Below are positions 5,956-7,011 of a stretch of 7,011 bases of DNA, one piece after another. The notes beneath the pieces are model-generated. The model was given only the letters and a program-made list of their open reading frames with translations. It did no database searches and was not told the origin of the DNA. Source of the DNA: Thermoprotei archaeon (GTDB lineage: Archaea > Thermoproteota > Thermoprotei > Thermofilales > B20-G17); contig QMRW01000069.1 in the NCBI GenBank assembly GCA_003650785.1, positions 1 through 7,011 on the forward strand. The letters run 5' to 3'. The position numbers and the translations under genes were made by a program. Each line of letters starts with the position of its first letter. Within the stretch, counting starts at the first letter, position 1.

Positions 5956-6337
5956 ATGAGAAGCATAGAGATTGAAGAGATGTTCAAAGATGCCGAGAGA
6001 CTCTATGAGGAGGCGTTAAAGGATCTAAAGGCTGGTAGAATTAGAAAGGCTGCCGAGAATGCATGGTGCGCAACCTTAAGAGTTACGGATGCATTAATTC
6101 AACTAGAACCGGCGAGAAGCCTGTCAGGAGCGATATTACAACTAAAAGACTTCATGAACTACGCTTCAAGGATCCAGGTATAGAGATCCTAATTGGGAGG
6201 TATTATATAGAGCAGATTTCCTGCATGGATTATGTTTTTACACAAACATATATGAACCCTATGAGAAAATAAAAAGAATAGTTGAAACAAAGCAGTATGT
6301 AGAGGATGTCAAGAGGTTAGCTAGTCTTACTCATTAA
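5956..6337 (+). pseudogene. PaREP1-like / HEPN-like helical protein, split by two single-base frameshifts
   Basis: Three frames join into about 127 residues, a normal size for this archaeal group. The first (5956 to about 6098) gives MRSIEIEEMFKDAERLYEEA, then LKAGRIRKAAENAWCATLRV and TDALI. The second (about 6099-6218) gives TRTGEKPVRSDITTKRLHEL, then FKDPGIEILIGRYYIEQI. The third (about 6218-6337) gives FLHGLCFYTNIYEPYEK, then IVETKQYVEDVKRLASLTH. The pattern AERLYEEAL, AAENAWCAT, TGEKP, RYY and LHG..FY is what I associate with PaREP1/HEPN-type small proteins, common in hyperthermophilic archaea and of unknown function. The breaks are at TT 6098-6099 and TTTCC 6217-6221, each lacking one base. 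No internal stops occur within segments, so any inactivation is recent. The family name is moderately certain; the frame breaks are clear. Confidence 0.7.
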
Positions 6338-6378
6338 ACAAATAGTCTAATAGTTGTACGAAGACCGTGAATATTGAT

Positions 6379-6433
6379 GAGGTTTAAAAAGGTGTTAAGT
6401 CACTATCTTACTCCCATAACGACCTTAAACCTC
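6379..6433. repeat. Long imperfect inverted repeat (55 bases)
   Basis: GAGGTTTAA (6379-6387) pairs with TTAAACCTC (6425-6433). GGT (6391-6393) then pairs with ACC (6422-6424), and GTTA (6394-6397) with TAAC (6417-6420). Together this is 16 bp with a 3-base and a 1-base bulge. It begins 42 bases after the PaREP1-like stop and could be a transcript-end structure, a small RNA or an element remnant. Its size is close to that of the repeat at 617-674, but the sequences are unrelated. Confidence 0.45.
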
Positions 6434-6792
6434 CTATCTTTAGTCGAGAAATTTCAAGGATCTCTGTTATTCTCAGACTTACAGTACTAGCCCCAGCTCA
6501 TACACTTAACCATACCGCTTTCGCTTAATCAGTACAAATATTCTCTAGCCTTGAATACGCCTTCTCGACATTCCTATCTCTAACAAACTGCCTGTCCATC
6601 TCTTAGCTAATGCTGTTCCGAAAATATGAATAAAAGATATCCTAATTTCACTCCTTGGAAAGTATACCTAAAGGCAGGAGTAGGAGGAACCTAAGAGGTA
6701 TTAACCACCATTCCCTCCATTATAGCATACATGAACTTGAGCTTATGGAGTATCAGAAAGACATCCTAGAGAAGAGGCAAAATCATAAAGGG

Positions 6793-6810
6793 AAAAGTAA
6801 ACGAATCAAA
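6793..6810 (-). terminator. T-rich tract after the tRNA gene
   Basis: Directly after the encoded CCA, the minus strand reads TTTGATTCGTTTACTTTT. Clustered T runs close to the 3' end are the usual archaeal termination signal for tRNA genes. No hairpin is needed or seen. Confidence 0.4.
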
Positions 6811-6928
6811 TGGTGCGGGGGGTGGGATTTGAACCCACGCAGGCCTTCGCCACGGGAGCTCTCCTCCAGCTCTCCCATCGAGCAAGACCCTGAGTCCCGC
6901 CCCTTTGTCCTGGCTCGGGCACCCCCGC
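6811..6928 (-). tRNA. tRNA-Leu, anticodon CAG, with a ~30-base intron
   Basis: The 118-base gene reads on the minus strand. The acceptor GCGGGGG (6928-6922) pairs with CCCCCGC, followed by the discriminator A and an encoded CCA ending at 6811. The D-arm is CCCGAGCCAGGACAAAGGGG. The T-arm is GTGGG TTCAAAT CCCAC. The anticodon stem 5' strand CGGGA leads to CTCAGG, with anticodon CAG at 6892-6890; its partner TCCCG lies at 6857-6853. The bases between position 37 (6889) and position 38 (6858) are extra and form an intron of about 30 bases, 6888-6859. This is the standard archaeal 37/38 site cut by the tRNA splicing endonuclease; the exact cut may shift by a few bases. Removing it leaves 88 nucleotides with CCA and a long variable arm (GGC/GCC stem), as expected for a class II leucine tRNA reading CUG codons. 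Confidence 0.92.
6859..6888 (-). other. tRNA-Leu intron (approximate boundaries)
   Basis: The intron is inferred from the mature tRNA fold. With it removed, CGGGA and TCCCG form a perfect 5-bp anticodon stem and the variable arm has a normal length. Without removal the best partner is TCTTG, with two G-U pairs, and the variable region would be over 40 bases. Purine-rich repeats (GGGAGAGC, GGAGGAGAGC) occupy its 3' part. The bulge-helix-bulge motif was not resolved base by base. Confidence 0.7.
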
Positions 6929-6946
6929 TCATCAGCTACAATATTA

Positions 6947-6955
6947 CATTATACT
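6947..6955 (-). promoter_or_regulatory. TATA-like box for tRNA-Leu
   Basis: On the minus strand AAGTATAAT is centred about 23-25 bases upstream of the first tRNA base (6928), a suitable position for an archaeal tRNA promoter with a very short leader. Confidence 0.45.
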
Positions 6956-7011
6956 TGCCTACTTAACTCTCATAAACCTTACCGTTCATCTTTTATTTTT
7001 CACTCTGACAA

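Larger units (their letters stand above)
6338..6810. other. Gene-poor region with possible minus-strand coding debris
   Basis: No intact gene is seen. On the minus strand, short protein-like pieces follow one another in changing frames. These are a 24-codon piece at 6525-6599 (MDRQFVRDRNVEKAY, SRLENI), then one at about 6437-6522 (ASTVSLRITEILEISRLK, with one in-frame stop upstream), and an ending DRRFKVVMGVR that stops near 6400. This is what a decayed gene read toward lower coordinates would look like, but no family is recognisable. The hairpin at 6379-6433 covers the end of these pieces. Bases 6640-6790 show nothing further. Confidence 0.35.

Noticed and set aside
6655..6966. Plus-strand 103-codon reading frame with the stretch CGGWDLNPRRPS
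   Set aside because: It is the antisense of the tRNA-Leu gene; a WDLNPR-type peptide is the usual false protein produced by reading across a tRNA.
1..7011. CRISPR array, intact insertion sequence or defence system
   Set aside because: No regularly spaced direct repeats, no transposase motif and no nuclease, toxin or defence-type domain were found on either strand.

Overview
The window looks like part of a thermophilic archaeal chromosome, most likely Thermoproteota (Crenarchaeota) or a Korarchaeota-like relative. Several things support this. TATA-like boxes lie about 25-27 bases upstream of start codons with almost no leader. A tRNA-Leu carries a short intron just after the anticodon and an encoded CCA. 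There is a PaREP1-like small helical protein, and the codon use is rich in AGA/AGG and ATA. The species cannot be named from this sequence alone.

Layout. Bases 1-225 are the end of pstB, the ATPase of a phosphate ABC transporter. A gene-poor stretch of about 520 bases follows, with two stem-loops and no visible phoU. A small membrane/coiled-coil protein starts at 750 behind a clear TATA box. Next is an AT-rich block, 1015-4122. It holds a large, membrane-anchored glycoside hydrolase of family 5 (756 aa, endoglycoceramidase-like catalytic and C-terminal domains) and, 26 bases downstream, an acetamidase/formamidase gene split over three reading frames. A hairpin separates this block from a convergent, probably truncated 113-codon reading frame that starts inside a perfect 18-base palindrome. 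After about 410 bases without a convincing gene come a minus-strand class I methyltransferase (4910-5692) and, divergent from it, a PaREP1-like gene (5956-6337) that is also split over three frames. A perfect 10-bp-arm inverted repeat lies between these divergent genes. Bases 6338-6810 hold a long imperfect hairpin and possible minus-strand coding debris. The window closes with an intron-containing tRNA-Leu(CAG) on the minus strand.

How the pieces relate. Only the glycoside hydrolase and the acetamidase look like a possible transcription unit; no biochemical link between them is evident. The other genes look independent. The most notable points are the doubly anchored endoglycoceramidase-like enzyme in an archaeon, and two otherwise stop-free genes that each need two single-base corrections, all four in the same direction. 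I found no CRISPR array, intact insertion sequence or recognisable defence system.
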